Origin: Planctomycetota bacterium
GTDB taxonomy: Bacteria > Planctomycetota > Planctomycetia > Planctomycetales > Planctomycetaceae
Reading direction: 5' to 3'
NCBI GenBank assembly: GCA_016872645.1
Contig: VGZH01000021.1
Location: 1-64,000, forward strand
Length of the DNA: 64,000 nt
A model generated the notes under the pieces. The model was not told the origin of the DNA and ran no database searches. It was given only the letters and a program-made list of their open reading frames with translations. Below are positions 63,593-64,000 of this stretch, in pieces (position 1 is the first letter of the stretch; each line of letters starts with the position of its first letter). A program made the position numbers and the translations under genes.

Positions 63593-64000
63593 ATGAAAGC
63601 CATTCTCATCATCGCGGTGTTGCTTGTATGGCTGCCGCTGAGCGGTTGCTCGCCGCCGGCAACATTGAACGTCAGCACGGACGCGAGTCCGGCAGATCCG
63701 CCCAATCAAACCACCGACGTGATCGTCGTCGGTGCCGGGATCTCCGGATTGTCGGCGGCTCTTGATCTCGGCCGAGGCGGAGCGCGGGTTACGGTGATCG
63801 ACATGTCGTCCGTCTTTGGCGGACATGCCGTCATGTCACAAGGGAGTGTGAGCATCGTGGCGACGCCGGCGCAAGAGCGGGCCGGCATCCAGGACTCTCC
63901 GGACCTGGCCTTCCAGGATTTTCACCGCTGGGGCGAAAACCCGGACACCGACTGGGTGCGCTACTACGTCGATCATTCACGAAGCGACATCTACGACTGG
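63593..64000 (+). CDS. Lipoprotein FAD-dependent oxidoreductase, 5' part (cut by window end)
   Basis: 136 residues, continuing beyond the window. The signal ends in the lipobox LSGC (residues 16-19, KAILIIAVLLVWLPLSGC). After a short linker comes TDVIVVGAGISGLSAALDLGRGGARVTVIDMSSVFGGHAVMSQGSV, the dinucleotide-binding GxGxxG motif of FAD_binding_2 (fumarate reductase / flavocytochrome c type), with the GG(H)A segment that contacts FAD. So an envelope-anchored flavoenzyme, of unknown substrate, co-transcribed with the FG-GAP protein 40 bp upstream. Confidence 0.88.
   Translation, partial: MKAILIIAVLLVWLPLSGCSPPATLNVSTDASPADPPNQTTDVIVVGAGISGLSAALDLGRGGARVTVIDMSSVFGGHAVMSQGSVSIVATPAQERAGIQDSPDLAFQDFHRWGENPDTDWVRYYVDHSRSDIYDW

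Noticed and set aside
1-64000. CRISPR array, tRNA or rRNA genes
   Set aside because: No regularly spaced direct repeats of 25-40 bases and no tRNA-like T-arm text or rRNA segments were seen when reading; a covariance-model scan would be decisive.

Overview
The window looks like a chromosomal segment of a planctomycete (phylum Planctomycetota), probably order Planctomycetales. The basis is family content: three DUF1501 proteins, one cytochrome-c/DUF1549/DUF1553 (PSD1) protein, a DUF1559 prepilin-like protein with a type IV pilin N-terminus, FG-GAP and CRTAC1-type proteins, EF-hand/beta-propeller fusions, many Tat or Sec exported proteins of unknown function, and loose use of Shine-Dalgarno sequences. 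I saw no rRNA, tRNA or CRISPR array. Genus cannot be told from the sequence alone.

Layout. 1-5300: the 3' end of an IS630-type transposase, a three-gene minus-strand operon (EF-hand/propeller protein plus two tandem paralogous secreted proteins), then decayed sequence containing two truncated genes that converge on one breakpoint near 5095. 5539-10899: a cassette with a TPR protein, a carboxypeptidase-regulatory-like lipoprotein, a DUF1559 prepilin and a second, divergent paralogous TPR protein. 11203-15197: a secreted protein, two membrane proteins (one a histidine-rich polytopic protein with C-terminal TPRs) and a dead REP-associated (RAYT) transposase. 15245-20421: FtsH preceded by a large secreted protein with a 4-bp overlap option. 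20776-24120: a small helical protein, then ubiD-like, ubiE/menG and ubiX genes, suggesting menaquinone synthesis; the UbiD-like protein has lost its expected catalytic residues. 24292-29833: DUF1501, pdxA, rfbC, a Trm112-like protein, a TIM-barrel isomerase and a cupredoxin-like secreted protein.

30010-38209 is a complex I membrane-arm cluster, nuoH-J-K-L-M-N, without any peripheral-arm gene. 38252-40849: a small hypothetical protein, TatD and a PQQ-repeat protein closed by a strong terminator. 41075-47487: a large hybrid histidine kinase, overlapped by a response regulator/ATPase gene that carries four in-frame stop codons with its frame otherwise kept; then an ApgM-type phosphoglycerate mutase and a zinc dehydrogenase. 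47550-53261: a POT peptide transporter, a STAS-like protein, a dead glycosidase-like gene facing an intact glycosidase-like gene, and an SDR oxidoreductase. 53359-60014: a minus-strand run of exported proteins (DUF1501, PSD1, a Tat-exported unknown, DUF1501). 60236-64000: an MFS remnant, a 950-residue FG-GAP protein and the start of a lipoprotein flavoprotein cut by the window end.

Themes: respiration (menaquinone enzymes and complex I), exported planctomycete-specific families, and unusually many gene remnants (about eight), which makes this a good place to study gene loss. Several dispersed hairpin repeats sit between genes. Start codons were chosen from signal peptides, family length and nearby purine-rich sites; where evidence is weak this is stated.
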